64,000 bases of DNA from Pagrus major. Taxonomy: Eukaryota; Chordata; Actinopteri; Spariformes; Sparidae. This document shows positions 1 to 14,900 of the stretch, in pieces. Where the stretch lies: contig NC_133235.1 of the NCBI RefSeq assembly GCF_040436345.1, positions 18,066,660-18,130,659 of the forward strand, given 5' to 3'. The position numbers and the translations under genes are program-made. The notes under the pieces were generated by a model, which saw only the letters and a list, made by a program, of their open reading frames with translations, was not told the DNA's origin and made no database searches. Every line of letters begins with the position of its first letter. The first letter of the stretch is position 1.

Positions 1-568
1 TACATATAGTAAAAGGGGAAACAAGAGAAATCTCACTTCCATATACAGCTGCTTTTCCCCTTGTAACAGACTTCTCATTATGATACTCAAAACATCTTTT
101 TATGATCAGAAATGTATGATAGAAAATGGCTCAAAGAAAAAGTGTTTCCATCTTTGGTAGGTAGAGAATTAATTCTATGAATGGAAGGAGTCCAGACTTG
201 CATATTGTATACAGATGATGTTTGATAAAAGTGGAGCATCAACAATTTTGGTAATCTATTTGTTCTGACTTTTAAAGGCCATGGATTTGACTGGTGCCAA
301 TTTTGGGAGCCAGCATGTAATTGTGTGCTGCACATGAAAACCTATAAACTTTCCCTCCGATTCATGATTGGTCTCATGATAAAATTCCTCAAGCAACAAA
401 ATTCACCTGTTTCCAAATAATAAATAAACAATAAATACATATGTTTCTGAGTGTCGCCAAGGGCCACACTTTGACAACCCATGCTCTATAGTTCGAGACA
501 GAAAGTCTGTCCAAATGAGGGCAACCTCTCCAATTGTAAATAAAGGCAGATTAGGAGCGTGGCCTCAC
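1..568. other. Intron sequence at window edge; no supported exon
   Basis: AT-rich sequence downstream of the MAM 8 first exon. On the minus strand near 320-335 a stretch reading HNYMLAPK follows an AG and faintly resembles the start of a second MAM exon. It reaches a stop within about 20 codons without a donor, so I treat it as intron. Confidence 0.5.
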
Positions 569-692
569 CCAGTTCAGTGCCCACTGTGTTGTCCACAGAC
601 GGTCCTGTGTTCTCAGCATTCCTTCCTCTCATCCACTGACACTGGCCGACACTGATGTCTTCCCAACCACATGTGCCATTTTCAAAGGAACA
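569..692 (-). CDS. malrd1: malrd1-like MAM domain 8, first exon only (exon 27, 569-721)
   Basis: Exon 27 (acceptor TTGTAG after 721, donor GTGAGG below 569) encodes a short NETSLRFGG linker, then CSFENGTCGWEDISVG, CQWMRG and VDNTVGTEL, the first half of a MAM domain. The second half was not found in 1-568 and presumably lies beyond the window. Confidence 0.8.
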
Positions 693-3600
693 ACCCCCAA
701 ATCGCAAACTTGTTTCATTTACTACAAGAAAAAAAACAGTTTAATTTACTATTTATCCAATGTGCTGCAAATACATATCAGTAATAAACTACAGATATTA
801 AAAAAACATCAGTACCTTGACAAAGACCTGGGGTGACAGTGATGTCATCAATAGCAATAAATCCTCTGTTGTTGGACTCTGCTTCAATCAGCAGCTGAGA
901 ATGAGGTCCGAATCAGTGAATATTATGAATAAAATATCTAATTTTACTTTCATTAATTGTATTTCTGCCACTGAGCCTGTTTTAATTTACCTGGAAAGGT
1001 TTGTTCCTCTCCACAGACTCAGAGAACCTGGTCCAGCTGCTTCCACTGCTGGTACTGTTGAACATGAGCTCCTGCTCTGATGGCCCTGAACGCAGGTACA
1101 CCTTCAATGTGCCTGACTCACTAGAAAACAGACAAATGTCATGTTTTATTTGTGTGATATGTGAAAACAGCTCTAGTTATGTTAGTTTAACCAGAAAACA
1201 TTTGTTACATCTGCAAAATTATTGTTTTTCAGAAAAGTGGAAGTATTTAGTTGTTTTTTCAAATCTTTTCAAAAGAAAACTCCTGGAAATTAGTGTGTAA
1301 ACGTAGACACTAGTTTATTTACTACTCCTTTCCTGGTTTCAGTTAGGCAACACTGACACAAACATTGTATATGTATTACATGGACCCTATTTTCAGGTTC
1401 TTGATGGGTTCAAACCTCAATTGATCTTGCTTCTTTTGTGCACAACAGACCTTTGTAGAGAGTGAACTCTGCCACAGAAGATTCCTACTCTTGCAAAAAG
1501 TGAAGCAGGTGATTCATGTCTAAATGACTTTTGTGCACACTTCCTGAGGAAGTTGATGAGGAAACTAAACAGGACAAACAGGATAAACTGCATCCTCTGC
1601 ATTGTCACATACTGAATGGTGTGATGTGGGCTGTGGTGTGAGATTTTCTTTTGCTGACCTGCTGTCCATATGGTACCATAACGTGAGACAGGAGGTGGTG
1701 TCTTTCAGTTGGATCCACTCTGACAATACCTGCGCTACACTGCTGTGGTGCTGGTGCAGCGCTGAGCTCAACAAGAACCGACCTGAATGCAAAAACAAGA
1801 ACAAAAATAAAACAAGGGACTTATTTTCAGTGTAATATCAGCAACAGGACACAAGTCAGGGATAAAAACAGAAGTTAATAAGTAACAGAGTATGTCAGCT
1901 AAAAAGCAGCAACAGCGACTCGTATTAATCATAGATTGCAACACAGGCAGTTGTTAAGCTTATATGTCAGCTAACTATCCTCAATTATTTCTTGAGGCTG
2001 TAAATCAAACCTATTATCATTTTGCGTCCTCCACAGTTATTGGTATCGTTAAATGTGCCATTACAGCTGAAGATGGAATTTTAAGTTGTAATAATTGATT
2101 TATTTGGCCACTTCAGGGGCTGTGGAACAAGCTGCTAACCCAGCAATGACATGTTGTTCAGTTTTAATGGTGAATGTTTTAGCAAACAACTGCTCATTTG
2201 CCCATCTAGCAGACATGGAGCAACATTAGCACTTGCAGTCGTGATTCTGGTCATTTGTAACCTTGCATCACCAGACCAGCTCGCATTTCTCTCAGTTAAT
2301 TTTCAATTTCCAAGAAACATATTAAACGGGCACGGACATAAAATGAATGCAATTAGACAGAACTACAACCAATCAGAGACACCAAACGTGCACGGCTCAC
2401 AGCACAGATCAAATGTAAGCTTGTTTGCTCCCGCTGAATCTAAGTGGCCTGCTACTTTGTTTGTATTGATGTTGTTTTAATGTTATAACCTCTACTCTTC
2501 AACTACCAGTGAGCTAGCTTCAGCCTGCAGATTGGTCCGGATCCCGGTGCAAGTCATTTGACAAATTGCTGGAAAATGAGCAGACAGACTGAACCAAAAC
2601 GTGTAACCAAAACAACGAGCTGAAAGATGCTAAAATACTCAGTAGAGCCGACATTACAAATAATAATTTGGCGTTTTGGTTGTATAAAATAATGATTTCT
2701 GAAGCTTTAAGGATTTAATTCAGGAAACCCAGCTGTCCGTCCTGCTGTGGTTATGATTGAAAATGATTGACGTCGCCAACCAGAGTAAAAATCATTACAG
2801 GCAAATTCACTACTTTTACTCCTGAGATTTTGTTGCATACAATACAGTGACTTCTATGTTGATTTTTTTTGTCTTTGTGTTGGCTCAGTCACACATGATG
2901 GGGATATGCTCCCGTATTAGTGGGATCTCTGGTTGACCTTGGATTTCTACTCCAGTTGTATGTTAATGTTTAGCTTATTATACTGAAGTATATTTAAGGG
3001 TGTACCTTCTTGGGTCTCAGTGGTGTGGTCTGTCGGTGGACCCTGGAAGCCTCCATGAGCCACCACCCAGTCATGTCCATCTTCTTTGGGGTTGTTGACC
3101 CAGGTACACTGTCCAGACTCAAAGTCACAGGTGCCTGGAGGACTGCAGGCCCCATCCCTCAAATAAATATCATCTAACTTCACTGTAGAGTTAGTGCCTG
3201 GCACATGGACCGCATTAAACGCCACCTGGTGATGGACATGGACGTGAGCTCAGTTAAATGACTGACTGTCAAAGAGGCAGTTTGACTGTCAGAGAGTGTG
3301 AAGAAAGAGATCGTTCTAAAAACCAGCTTACGCGGAATTTTGCGGGGTAGGACACAGTGACCTCTGCAACCTCCCAGCCTGAAGAGGGCGCTCCAGATCG
3401 TAGCCAAAGTGCATCACCCAGCTCCCCGTTCTGCAGCACATGCACGGAAAGTTCGTTGGATGGCTCTGCAGGTAACCAGTACCTGAACAAATACAACAGA
3501 TACACAAACATTAAACTCTCTGTCAGACAACAGTGTATAAATGTGTGTGATGGCAGCACTGGACTCACCAGAAGCGTACACATATCTCTGTAGCTGAGGG

Positions 3601-5867
3601 AAACGCAGGTGTGAGCAGCTGAGCCTCAGTCTGTGTAGAGTTTGATGTCGTCACAGTCATGTAGAAACCTACAGCAAAGACAGAGTTAGAGAATCACTGA
3701 TGTTTTTGCTAATTACGCTCACTGTAAATTCTTCTTTAATCGTGATATTGGCATTTCTTCCCCCTCACATCAATAGTATACTATCAACAGCTAATATCTA
3801 ATTAGCACTAAACACCAAGTGTAGCTGAGGCTGATGGGAATGTCTTTAGTTTTGCAGGTATTTGGTCATAAAGTGTTGGAAAAAAGGATCAACAGCGTCA
3901 ATAGGAATTATTCTCTGGAAACCATTAATATCTGTACAAGAATTTAAGGTCACTTATGTTCTAGAGTTAGTTCTTGAGAGACTTCACTTTGGACCAAAGT
4001 GTTAGACCGACCAAATAACACTGACAAATCCATTTAAACATTATTAATAGGTTTTGTCAAACACTTTATATTCTAAATCAGGAGTTTCTAAACAAACAGA
4101 TTCAAAGTGTAAAGTTCTTTGCCCAGATAATTTTATTAAAATCATTTTTAGTGACCTGCTAAGGTAAAACTATCTAGTTTTTCACAATAAAAAGGCACAA
4201 ATTGGTAAACATGGGACAAACATGTTGGTTTCTCCTTTTTCCTATTTTGGTAATCATCTTGCAACCCCTCAGATTGATATTGTGACCCAGCGCTTGATTT
4301 TGTGGGGTTGGGAACTACTGCTTAAACATACAAGTTTAACTTAGGACTTACTACTCATTCACATTTTAACTTTCATGTAATTGTGGTGAGATAGTTATTG
4401 CTTTGTTTTCTACTCACCATTTTCAGTCCCATAGGTGTGATCCTCCTCATATTTTGTGCCTCTTTCTCGAATCCATTGACCAACGTGATCAACACTGTTT
4501 GTAAAGCCACAGGTGTCTGAATCAAATCCACACTCATCTGAAACCGTGTAAAAAAGGGTTGTATAGTTGTAAAAATCTTTAGTATGTTTTGACTTCCTGT
4601 GAACATCAGGCAATTGTGGATCTGTGTTTACATACTCTGATTACTGCAGGCTCCCTCCCTCACTGTGATGTCATCAATGGCAATGAATCCTTTACTGTCT
4701 GCGTTTCTATGGCCGGTGAACATCACCTGTGGATGAAGGGAGAATATATACAGCATTTTAATTGAAAGTTTTATTTTGAATTTAATGTTATACATATATT
4801 TCACAGTTCATTTAATAACAAATTTAAGGATTCCTCAAGTTTGTTTATGTGTTAATGTCTGATTTACATTCATCAGAATTTTTTTAAACTCACAAATATT
4901 GGTGCCAACCTTAAAAGCACTAGTTAGGCTTTAGTGCAAACATATAAATGTGGTTGAGTTCAAATTTACCGCTTTTATTTCTTTCTTGCTGACGGTCACT
5001 TGTGCTTTAATCCACTCTGGATTCTGGGTCCCTCTGCGAGTCCAGACTAACTCTTCAGAGGACTTCTAGAGCAAAGGAAGTCATTATAACTCAAAAGTAA
5101 TGCTGTAACAAAGAGTTTGAAGTAGCACTAAGTAGTGCACGTACCGTCTCAACCAGCAGATCAAGAGTGGACACTGAAGGTCCGAGCATGTGGTACCAGA
5201 ATCCAACACAGATTTGTGATGATAGACTGGTGACAGGGACAGAGATGATTGCTCTCTCATCATCCTTAGATCCAGATCCATTCAACAGTAAGAAGGAACC
5301 TTCAGACAAATTAAACATAGAGGAGAAAATCACCAGACATGTGAGTCAAGTCATTTGGTCCAAGTCTCAAGAAGTTCTTAAGTCATTTTTGTTGGGTAAG
5401 TCAAACCAAATTAAATCACAGGTTGTGTCAAATCAAGACAAGTCACCTATAAAGAGAAACAAGGTTTCAGTACATGTCTAACTTTGATCTTATTGGGCTT
5501 ATTTATCTAACCTGTACAAAAAGTATAACGATAAATTGAATTTAACTTAAAGCATATTATTTCTTAATTTCTTTTCAATAAAAATTACTCAAATCAAGTC
5601 AAGAGTCTTTAATCTCCAGGGACAAGTCAGGTCTCAAGTTCTTTAGTTTCTGTCAAGTTACAAGTCATCAAAACATGACATGAGTTCAAGTCACAATAAC
5701 TCAAGTCCACATCTCTGCAAATCACTGAATACAACACGATGCTAGTTTTTGTAATGAACATGTACTGACATCTGCAGTATAAGCCACTTTTTATGGTTTA
5801 AACAGTGGAATTATTATTATATATATATGTATATATTTTATATATACATATATTATTATTATATATG

Positions 5868-5921
<54 letters not shown>

Positions 5922-8900
5922 TGTGTGTGTGTGTGTGTTTAAAGTCCAAAACACCAAAAGATCCCCCTTACAATGACATAAAACAAAAAATCCTCATATT
6001 TGAGGACTTATATTTTCTGGGGATGCTTCTGTGCAGTAACAATGTGTTTACATTGGACAAAAAACACTGTGTTGACTTCTGACTTATGGCCTTTGCAGCC
6101 CCACCTTCACTATATATGTTTTCAGATCAAGTTTATTTCCAGTGTTCAAAACTACTCCTGCTGTTAGTGCTTATAAATTTTCATCAACAGTCTTTACCTT
6201 GCGTATTTCCAACAGTATGATCATACTGAGGTCCATCCCATGGCTCGTCCACTTTAAGTCCATTACTGAGAGTCCAGTTCAAATCATCGCTGACCTCCTG
6301 GACCCAACTACACAGACCTGTTTAACAAAGTATAAATTCAAATCTTAAAATACAGTATTGTCACATAGGTAATGGAATAATAGACAAAGGAATATTTACT
6401 CAAAAGTATACAAATATTCAAACGCAAATACACCTCAACCGGCCTCAAGTAAAACCCAAATATCCACTAAACTATGGAGAGATACAGTCATTTTTAGAGT
6501 CTGCATTAGGCTGCAGTTGCTAAAAACACCTCATAACTTCCTTTTGTTTATTCACTTATTGAGTATTGAGCTTATAAAAATGTTGACTGTTTATGATAGT
6601 TCACAAATACAGTTTATTTAAACAAAAACACAACAAGTTTGAGCACACAAGGTCTTTAGTGGCTTTAGTGGGGCACTTCAAAAATGAGTCATGATCTTAT
6701 AAGCTAATCAACAAGTACTGACTTGGAATTAATTAAGGCTATACTGACAATTCACAGTCTTTTTGAGCCCCTGTTTCCATCATCACCTTGTTCAAAGGTG
6801 CAGTCCATGTCAGAGTGAGGAACAGAGGTGGTCATGGTGGCAGGGTTTGGGGTGGTGGTTGGCATGATCTCATTACAAGACTCGTTCCTGATGATGTGGA
6901 CGTCGTCCAGGGCAAAGCTTCCTTCTTTACTGCCGGGACAGCTGGCTTGTAAAATAATCTGATGAATGACAATAGTTCATTTATAAGTGTGCATTGATTT
7001 ATGAAGGAGCAGTATTTATCAGGGTATGTCACTATATGAAATGATACCTGGTGAGGTCCTGAGGCGTTGTAGTCCACCCTCTCTCGGATCCATGTATCAT
7101 TCATATATCCTTTTGTATTCCACACAGGACGCAGTCCAGCAGTCTCATTCACAAACATTGTCAGTGTAATGGCTGAGGGCGCTGAAAGCACCAAAACTCA
7201 GAATCAAAAGACTGAAAAAAGTGCTTATTGACAGGTTCTGAGATGTTTCTCCTTCTCAACGATTAAATCAGACCCAAAGATGAGAATTACATGTTACATA
7301 TATGATACTTTCCACAATAATAAGGCAGCAAAAAAAACTATTTGCTATGTTAATATAATGTGAGTCCCTATCAGTCCTCCTCACATCTGTTTTCAACATT
7401 CTGGCCTGGTCAGAAACATCTTTGTGTTACAGCTTAACAGTTGACTAAAATATGTTTCTGAAAACATTTAAAAAAAAGATCTGCAGTAATAGAATATTGA
7501 CAATCTTCTCATGTTCTATTAATTGCTATTTTACCATTATTAACTTTGATGTTATGTGTTTTGCAGTCCTTAATTATTCTATACATATATAATTCAGTGA
7601 AAGTTTGTAAGTATGTTGTGTGACCTCCATGTTTAAGAAAGAAACACCTGTAAAATAGTTTCATTTGCAAGTCAAGGGATGTCTAAACTTCAAAAGCAAA
7701 ATCTAGCTGAAATGTGAACATTTTGGTGTCTTTGTTACATTTGGCTGCAGTAAACAACATTTATAGCAAATGATCATGTGTCAATGTGAACTATGCCTTG
7801 AAATAAAGCATTAGAAGTAAAGTAGCGTAAGTAAAGTAGATAGCATTAAAAGATGAAGTAGATAGTCAAAAGATGTCAGAAAAGCTGAGTTTTTCGCCAA
7901 ATTCAAACAAGTTTTAACAATGATGACTGCTCACTGTCACAGTACCAGTCATCATTTACTAACCATTCGATAACCATCCAACGGTATAGTGCCACATTTC
8001 CAGGCAAGCTCGGTCTACTGCCTCCATGGTCTCACTTTCCAGCTGGGCAATTGTTTCTGTATCAGACTTTACCGGGATGAGAATAGCAAAGTGGCCTGTA
8101 GGGAGAAAAATGCAACAACACAAAAAAATATTCAAGATAATTATTTTCCACCAGTGCCTATTTTGTGGATTGCAAAATGCTTCACTTGTTATGATGCTGG
8201 TAGTAAAGATATGTGCGCAATGATTTACCTAAAGCAGAATCTGTGGAGTGGTCCCTTCGTGGAATAAACTGACCCTTGCCACCTGACAGCCAGTCCCACT
8301 CCACTCCAGACTCTGCTGGAGGATTATTCACCCAACCACAGAAGTCTATTTCAAAGTCACAAAAACCTGCAAGGAACAACACAGACATACATTATGCAAG
8401 CATACATACATGTGCACATTTGGAACAACTGCTCACCCAAACACACGTACACTAATTTTCATATTTCATCCATTTTTTTAAACTCTAAAATGTGAGGTTT
8501 AGCGCAGTCACTAACCTGTCGGGGGACAGGCACCATTCAAGACAGTGAGGTCATCAACGGCGATATCTCTCTTCGTTCCGTTCCCAACCACTGCCTCAAA
8601 AATCACCTGATGACAAATTTCATTTTGTTAGACATCCTGTGTTATTTCAACAATTCATGTGAATATTGAAATATCTATTAAGATAGACTTAGAAAAATGT
8701 GAACTTGTCCTTTTATGTCATTGTGATTACACTGATATTGATTTGGTGGGGCTACACCTACAGTTATGTATGCCGCTGCACACAATTAACTGCAAAATAT
8801 TGTATCTAAGAAAAAATATACAAAAAATATTTATATTGCACTTTTCAAAGCAGCAGTTACATAGGAAAAAAAGTTATGAGACGGACAACAAATTGTGAAC

Positions 8901-11900
8901 AAACCACACAATGTAAGTTATGAAATCAAAAGAAAAGCCAAAAATAAGTGACTCTGATGATGCTTTTTAAAATAATGCACTGCTCTGTTAATATTCAACT
9001 ACAGTTATTTGATAACCAACTTACCTGATACTGGGTATTGGAACTAAGCGTCACTCTTCCGTGCCTCCAGTGCTTCCCCTGATCTCCACTTCTGATCCAC
9101 AGCGGTGCAGATCGCGTGTGGTTGTCAGCAGTTTGAAGGTAAACACTGAGTTCCCCAACTTCATTTCCCTCCATGAAGTACCAGAACATCAGGCATTCCT
9201 CTTCAGGATGAGTGGGTTCCATCACCGCAGTCACCACTGCAACTCTGGACCCCACGGGATGACTCCACAGCTGGGCACTCAGATAATAACCTACACATGA
9301 GGCACAGTTATGTGCATGCTAATTATTTTGTGAGAGCGTGTATTTGTATATGGAAGTTTGTAAGCTGTGTTTAATAGTACAGGATCACGCAAAGTTACAG
9401 TATTCTCGCATTTATTGCAATGCACCATCCTTCTGAAGAGATATTGCAATGACAAACAAAGATGCTTCAACTCTCTTCAACATTATCAGACTTCCTTCAG
9501 ATGAATCAACACATTGTTTCATAATAAAAGAGCACAAGACTCAACTTGTTAATTACCAATTGTGTGTTTTTTTCATTCAGTCCCCTCCGACATCCTAATT
9601 CTAAATAAAGTTCCTTAATATACCAATGAATGTAACTTGTTAAATTAATCTCTTTTTTAGGGTTCAAACCCAAGCAAAATTAAGACTGGGTGTTCCTGAT
9701 GACTCACTTGACAGGTGGACTAACAGAGCCCGATCTATAGACAACCTCTTTCCCAGCCATCCCAGTTTCTTTGTTCAAACAAACATCTAAAGCCAACATG
9801 AGACAAACCTATATGCTGATGACTATGTGGTTTATCTAGCTGCAAAATAAGCAAACTTCACAGCAGATTAGCCTGCTTGCACACCTTGCTCTGTCCCCAG
9901 CGTGTGATCTGTGGCTGGTCCTGAGGAGTTGGCTGGTTGGGATGTCCCTGTGATCCGGTTCCAGGTAAAGTCTGCAGACGGTAGAGGACTCAGACCACAG
10001 AGGGAGCCCTGAAAGGTGCACTCTCTCTCGGCTGGACAAGAGCCAGTCTCACTGCTGTACACCTGTATGTTATCAAAGGCTATGCTGCCTTGATCTCCAC
10101 CCACCACGGCTTCTATAATAAACTAGAGAGCAAAGTAAATTATTTGAAGTGTCGTTCCCTAGATTACAAAGAGTTTAAATAAAACACATTTATTTATGCT
10201 ACTGTTTCAAAATGGCTATGGAATTCATTGAGAAACAAAACCAAATCTATGGGAGTGCATTGAAGCTAACTTGTTTCACTTAAAAAAGAATAGAAAGAAA
10301 ATTATAGTACAGTATTAGTTGGAATTTGTGCTTGAAGTTATGTGCTGAAATTCTTTTCTATCTTCTAACACGTCTTGATAACTGCTCTTGATGACACAGG
10401 TCTTTACAGGAAATAAAATGTCATATAATTTTAAATGATCCACTAAAAACCCTTTTTCTTATGATTAGTAGAAGAATATAAACAAAAAAGAGCAATAAGA
10501 ATACCTGTATTGGTTTGTCACTGTTGAAGGTAAGATCTGCAAATCTCCATTTGTTTCCCTGGGTGCCGCTTCTCATCCACATAACCACCTCATCTTCACC
10601 AGGATGCTTTGAAATAAACTTCAATGAACCTGAAAATAAGAGAATATCAACAGAACTTGTGAATTTGAGGGATATATGTGTAATATAGAAAAAAGGTTAG
10701 CCAGATTAAAACAGAATTTAGGATCTTTAAAAGTCCTGTAATGTCGCTGTTTTCTGTGACTACTTTGAATTTTATTGCGTTTGTAGGTGTAGCTATAGAC
10801 AGTGAGGTACGTACCAATGCTGCTGCCAAATATGTGGTACAAGAAGCTCACACAAATGACTTGACCTGCAGGTTGAGGAAAGCTGATGAGTCTTGCTGCT
10901 GATGAGATATTCCGGCTGGATTCAGCATTGATGAGCATGTAGTAGCCTGCGGAGGACGAAAAAAAGAATACAAATCATGTCAATTACAAATAAGAACACA
11001 AAGATAGCCACATAACACAACACACATTCAGAGTATACAAATCAATGAAAGAAAATGCATTATTGTGTTATGTACAGTGTTCTCTGTCTTAATAGCCATG
11101 CATTTTCTATAAATCTGGCTAAGACATAGATCAACTCAACATATTGCATTCAGACAACCAAAATAAATCAGGGTTCTTCACCTGAATGTTTTTCTCAGGT
11201 CACTGTTCATACCGCAGTGTAAGAAAATATTAAATGAAACCCCAACAACATCAAGACTGCATTTGTGCACATATATTGTACATATCCGCTGCTTCTAAAA
11301 TACAAATTCAATTACACACTGTATATGAGATTAAATATATTGGTATCGGTATTCGAATACTCTGCCTAAAGCAGACTGTAAGTTTATGGATGGTTGTGTA
11401 CTTAAATGTAGCTGTAATATCATAATTATTAGTTGTCCTTTGTTAATGCTTGTTTTTCACACTCTTTACCTTTATTTTGTATACATTATATGGGTTAATT
11501 TGAACCATTTATTGATATTATTTATATAGTTTTGCCTTTCTTATATTTGATTTGGTTGTGTTGTATCAACATTAGCTGCTTTGTTTTATCTACTTTTGTT
11601 CCATCCGTCTTTCTTTAACTTATCTTTATCTTATTTTGACATCTTTTATTGTGTTGATATTGAGTACTGTGAAGAGGGAGAGGTCCCTGCAGGATCAGAC
11701 CAACTCTCGTGTGATTTTGAAAAGGACACCTGTTATGCAGGACACCTGCATGAACAGGTGCATGAACACCTGCCACTGCTCAGCGGCAGCTGTTCAGACT
11801 GGCCACATGTTGCTTTGGTTGTTTGTTCCTTTGCCTTTTCTGGTGGGTCCGGTGGTTAAGTTTTGGGGCGTTATTTTTGTTGCAGGGTTTAGTTTGAGGG

Positions 11901-14900
11901 TTTAGAAGAGCCCGGTTCCGACGGCCCTGTAGGGTTGGACCGAGGTGGCTTCCCTTCTTTTGTTCTTTTTTGCCGGCCCATCAGTTTGCAGTTAGTTGGG
12001 GAGGCTTTAGGGTTAGCTTAGTTTAACTTTTGATTGATGGTCATGTTCTATCTGCTTTTAATAAAATTTTTCTTTTTTGGACCTCTTGACTTGTGTAATT
12101 ATGTTAGACCTCTTTGGGCCACAAGCTTTCTTTCAGGGTCCTGAAACAGTTGACCTCAGGAAGGTTGGCAACTGCTATGGCAGAAAGTGAAACAAAATAA
12201 ACAACAACAAGCAGAACATGCTCATTTGGATGTACACAAGCTTAGGTGTTTGCAAGGCTGGATAACCAACCTAACTGGCAAAGCAGGCAACTGCCCTTGA
12301 CCTGTAGGGGACCTAAAAGCTACAGGTTTATCGTGCAGCAATTGGATTTCGGTAGTTTGCTAATAATGAAAATTATTGTGCTTACATGTGATACTGCACT
12401 AAAAAGGGGGCTTAATCAAGATGCCACAACATAATTGCTTAAACAAAATTTGTGTTTACTGTCAATAAGAAACTCACCTTCCCCAGTTGGACCGTTAAAT
12501 CCTCCATCACTCCTTTCCCACAAAAGACTGGCAGTGTAGTCAGGGTACCATGAGCAGGTGTCCTTTTCAAAATCACACGAGAGTTGGTCTGATCCTGCAG
12601 GGACCTCCCCCTTTTCACAGTACTCAAAGCTGATATCATCCACCATGACGTCTGTTTTTGTGAGAAATGGTTGATCAAATGACAACCGCAGCTGTAGAAA
12701 GAGAAGTGCTTTACTCTGTTTGTTCTGAAATCAATAGTCAAAATGATTTAGGTTATTTTTTACCCTCAAAGGAGCTAAAACAAGATGAAAGAAGTAGTAC
12801 TTTACTTAAAAAAAAAGGACCAGAAGGTCCTTACTGACCACCCAGTGTCCATCACTCACTGTGTAAATCACTCAAACCGAAGGAGCTTTTCGATCCCCCC
12901 TGGGGAAATTAGTTGTTATATAAGAACAGGAATCGGAGCAGATAAAAAACACAGAAGTGCGCAGGCACAATAAAATATAGGAGCGCTAGACCATGAATCC
13001 AAATTAATGTGAAGATATATAAAGATACAAATAAGTAGAGAAGTGAAGGTTTTAAAAAAGGCTTACTCTAATTCAGTTTTTTCTGACACTCTGGGTCTCC
13101 CCTCAGACAAAATCAAGACAACATCACTCCCCACCCACACTTTGGGGACGTTAAGGGGACATACACTGATCAGCCACAACAGTAAAACCACCTGCTTTAT
13201 ATGGTGCAGGTCCCCCTTGTGTCTCAAAAACAGCTCTGACACATCAAGGCAGAGACCTCTGGGGGTGTCCTGTGGTGTCTGACACTGGAGGGGCACTGCC
13301 ATCAAGGGGTGCCATTGCCAGAAGGTTGTTTACATGGTCTATATTGGTGTTTGGGTGGGTGGTGCGTGTCAAGTGGCAAGGTTTTCCAGGAGAACATTGC
13401 ATTGTAACAAGATGATCATGTTTGTATGCTTATATTTACACATACGTACTAAAAATATGTGTCTTGTTTCATGTGTGTACTGAGTTATGAGCAATGTCAT
13501 CGTACTGACCCCTGACAATCAGAACATGGTGATTGAAAGGCCGCCCCTCCAGAAAGCGCAATAAAGTGATGTGTCTTCTTGTTGTTTGTCACATGTGGGA
13601 GGCAATGAACAGAAGTTTGTTGCTGCTCGGCGCACTAACATTACGTCTTCATGTCCTGTTCATTATTTTCTTATTAATTCAGCCCGGTTATGCAAACCCA
13701 AGATGCTTGGACAACTTTGTCGCGTTGAAGACGCTTTTAAAACCAGCACCGAGATGTATGCTGGTGGTAACAGGAGACAGTTTTCTCTGCTGGGTGAGAC
13801 AGTTGTCGTCAGAGCACTAATGGGAAACCACGGTCCACCTCACAGACACATCTTTGTCTTACGTCTTTCCCTCTGGGCCCCCTGTGCCTCACAGTCTGAA
13901 AACCTCTACTCTGAGTAAATAGCGTTGGATCACTACTGAATGTCTGTGCACAGCCTTAAAGCACATAAAGTTTCACTGACCTTGTATCCTCCTGGTCGAT
14001 TACCAATGAAGGCGGTAGCATTCTCCCAACCGTCTGTGTTCCTGTCAGATATCGGCAGTATCAACTCCTCAGTGTCACTTCTGACCATTGTTAGTTTAAA
14101 AGATGTTGATGATCTTGACCCTTCATCATAAATATGGTACCAGAAGCTGAAACAGATTGACAGTCAAATCATAAAAACAGGCAACAGCTTGCATATTGTA
14201 TATGACAGATTTCAGACTAATTCTTGTGAAATCATTCAAACACATTGTCAGTCAAGAACATATCTAACTATATCATCTATCTTTTAGAAAATCTTGTTGA
14301 AAAAGTTGTTTTTAGTACCTGATCTGACATCCCAGAGCTGCCAGCCTGTCAACAGGATACTCCAGTGTAGCCGTTGGAAACATACCACCTTCTTGTTTGC
14401 CGTCTACATGCATGACATATCCTGAATCCAGCATAGAGATATCAAATAATAAGATTACTATCACATGCAAGATCTTGTAATCTAATCAAATATTTTTATC
14501 ACACATGTAAAAAGTCATCGGTTCCTTTTTAAATTAATCATCAACAAAGCAATAACACAAATGGGACGTGACAGGAGGTTGATATTTACCCGATGGACTT
14601 CCTATGGTATGGTCCAGTCCAGGTATTGAGGTGATGTTTGCCATCTGCCGTCTCCAGCGGTAGGAGGTGTCGCTGGTGTCATTCCATCCACAGGAGTGAT
14701 GCTCAAAGGTACATAAGCCTTGACAAGGAAGGGAAATGGAGTACGAAATTAAGTCAGAAAGTATAAAAAGTCATAGATTTTGTTAAATAAACATAATACA
14801 GTCTTGTTTGTAGTTCCTTCTATTTTATTCTACTTTTATTTTTCTATTTCCATTTTGTATTTGTGGATTTAGAAGGCATAGAAGGTTAGAGATAAACTAC

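Noticed and set aside
87..335. Minus-strand frame that might be the second exon of MAM 8 (HNYMLAPK...)
   Set aside because: No proper acceptor-donor pair, a stop after about 18 codons in the only MAM-like frame, and no conserved Cys-FWYH core.
11581..11905. Plus-strand open frame containing EYCEEGEVPAGSDQLSCDFE
   Set aside because: It is the inverted exon-6 fragment, not a separate MAM gene; no exon borders and no further MAM sequence.
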